In this document: piece by piece, positions 31,958 to 33,063 of the stretch
How positions within the stretch are numbered: position 1 is the first letter of the stretch
Layout of the letters: every line of letters begins with the position of its first letter
Source of the DNA: Paracoccus fontiphilus
Lineage (GTDB): Bacteria; Pseudomonadota; Alphaproteobacteria; Rhodobacterales; Rhodobacteraceae
Direction of reading: 5' to 3'
Assembly (NCBI RefSeq): GCF_017356265.1
Contig: NZ_JAFNAW010000038.1
Coordinates: forward strand, 1-33,063
DNA length: 33,063 nucleotides
The notes under the pieces: generated by a model
Database searches by the model: none
Told to the model about the DNA's origin: nothing
Seen by the model: the letters and a program-made list of their open reading frames with translations, nothing else
Translations under genes and position numbers: made by a program

Positions 31958-33063
31958 TCAGGCTTCCAGCAAGCGCTTCAGCATGGCCACGTCCTCGGCC
32001 AGGGCGTGATCCTCGACCACCAGTTCCTCGATCTTGCGGATGCCGTGCATGATCGTGGTGTGGTCGCGCCCGCCGAAGCGGCGGCCGATCTCGGGCAGGG
32101 ACCGGCTGGTCAGCTGCTTGGACAGGTACATGGCGATCTGCCGGGGACGCGCGACGTTGCGGGCGCGCTTGGGACCGATCAGGTCGGCCAGGCGGATGTT
32201 GTAATGTTCCGCCACGCGGCGCTGGATGTCGTCGATGGAGATCTTGCGGTCGTTCGTGCGCAGGATGTCGGCCAGGCATTCCTGGGCCACCTCCAGCGTG
32301 ATCTCGCGGCGCAGCAGGCTCGCATGGGCGAACAGGCGCTGCAGCGCGCCTTCCAGCACGCGGACGTTGGTGGTGATGCGGTGGGCCAGGAACTCCAGCA
32401 CGCCGGCGCCGATCTGCAGGTCGGGCTGCTGGGCGCGGAAGCCCTCGGTCTTGGATTGCAGGATGCCCAGGCGCAGCTCGTAGGTCGTGGGGTGAAGGTC
32501 CACGATCAGCCCGCAGGACAGGCGCGACTTGATGCGCTCCTCAAGGCCCTTGATCTCGGCCGGGGCGCGGTCGGCGGAAATGACGATCTGCTTGCCCTGG
32601 TCGACCAGGGCGTTGAAGGTGTGGAAGAATTCCTCCTGGGTGCTGTCCTTGCCGGCAATGAACTGGACGTCGTCGACCATCAGCATGTTCACGTTGCGGA
32701 ACATGCCCTTGAAATCCATGATCGTGCTTTCGCGCAGGGCCTGCACGAAGCGGTACATGAACTGTTCGGCAGAAAGATACAGCACCTGCGCCAGGGGATG
32801 GCGCCGCTGGTATTCATGCGCGATGGCGTGCATCAGGTGGGTCTTGCCCAGGCCCACGCCGCCATACAGGAACAGGGGGTTGAAGCCCACCGGCCCGCCT
32901 TCGGCCACGCGGCGCGCGGCGGCATGGGCCAGTTCGTTGGGCTTGCCCACGACGAAGTTGCCGAAGGTATAGCGCGGATCGAGCGAGGCGCCCAGGTCGG
33001 TGCGGGCCATGCGGGCCGACGCGGGCGCCGCGGCCGAGGCGACGGGGCGCACAGGCCGGGCAG
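31958..33063 (-). CDS. dnaA: Chromosomal replication initiator DnaA, 5' end outside window
   Basis: The frame stays open to the right edge, so about 90 N-terminal residues (domain I and part of the linker) are missing; the in-frame GTG at 33052 is not the true start. Domain III is complete: [12 protein letters not shown], Walker A G-G-V-G-L-G-K-T (at 64-71 counted from that GTG), Walker B L-M-V-D-D-V-Q-F, and the S-R-L-S-C-G-L arginine-finger region. Domain IV has the DnaA-box-binding signature [11 protein letters not shown]. DnaA binds DnaA boxes at oriC and opens the duplex with ATP. The gene heads the conserved dnaA-dnaN-recF-gyrB order. Confidence 0.96.
   Translation of the reverse strand, partial: ARPVRPVASAAAPASARMARTDLGASLDPRYTFGNFVVGKPNELAHAAARRVAEGGPVGFNPLFLYGGVGLGKTHLMHAIAHEYQRRHPLAQVLYLSAEQFMYRFVQALRESTIMDFKGMFRNVNMLMVDDVQFIAGKDSTQEEFFHTFNALVDQGKQIVISADRAPAEIKGLEERIKSRLSCGLIVDLHPTTYELRLGILQSKTEGFRAQQPDLQIGAGVLEFLAHRITTNVRVLEGALQRLFAHASLLRREITLEVAQECLADILRTNDRKISIDDIQRRVAEHYNIRLADLIGPKRARNVARPRQIAMYLSKQLTSRSLPEIGRRFGGRDHTTIMHGIRKIEELVVEDHALAEDVAMLKRLLEA

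Overview
The window is GC-rich, densely packed DNA from an alphaproteobacterium, most likely Paracoccus or a close relative in the Rhodobacterales. The grounds are the cytochrome c553i/XoxJ/PQQ-associated cluster at the left end, the dnaA-dnaN-recF-gyrB block at the right end, and a GAAC-N7-GAAC LexA-type site, which is the form of SOS box used in this order. No tRNA, rRNA, CRISPR array, insertion sequence or prophage gene is visible, and no gap between genes exceeds about 160 bases.

Region 1 (1-8457) is the periplasmic side of a PQQ-dependent alcohol (methanol) oxidation locus. It holds the 3' part of a c-type cytochrome gene (cycB, the usual neighbour of xoxF, which would lie just left of the window), xoxJ, and a rhodanese-like protein with a C-x3-C-W motif. 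Two leftward genes follow, a MxaD-like SRPBCC protein and a YVTN beta-propeller. From a shared divergent control region a six-gene rightward operon then runs: type I binding protein, second beta-propeller, acidic exported protein, ABC ATPase, ABC-2 permease and a small exported protein. It resembles the PedA1A2BC system of Pseudomonas putida, which has been tied to growth on trace lanthanides.

Region 2 (8531-19265) is mixed housekeeping: a HAD phosphatase, an MFS transporter, lolA, an FAD hydroxylase of the UbiH family, a YeeZ-like epimerase, AMP nucleosidase, an HU protein and a DMT transporter. Inside it sits a two-gene repair operon (11385-14035): a radical SAM protein overlapping a DUF4130-UdgX fusion. 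Its promoter has a LexA-type site between the -35 and -10 boxes and predicts a leaderless transcript starting at the ATG.

Region 3 (19262-26211) has a GST facing a WYL-domain regulator. The regulator is followed at once by four overlapping genes of the ligase-associated DNA damage response: beta-CASP exonuclease, ATP-dependent DNA ligase, Lhr-like helicase and PdeM endonuclease.

Region 4 (26216-33063) reads leftward: dnaA (5' truncated), dnaN, recF, gyrB and an outer-membrane beta-barrel gene closed by a strong intrinsic terminator. The most interesting parts are the SOS-type leaderless UdgX operon, the WYL-headed ligase operon, and the PQQ-linked ABC system with its acidic companion protein.
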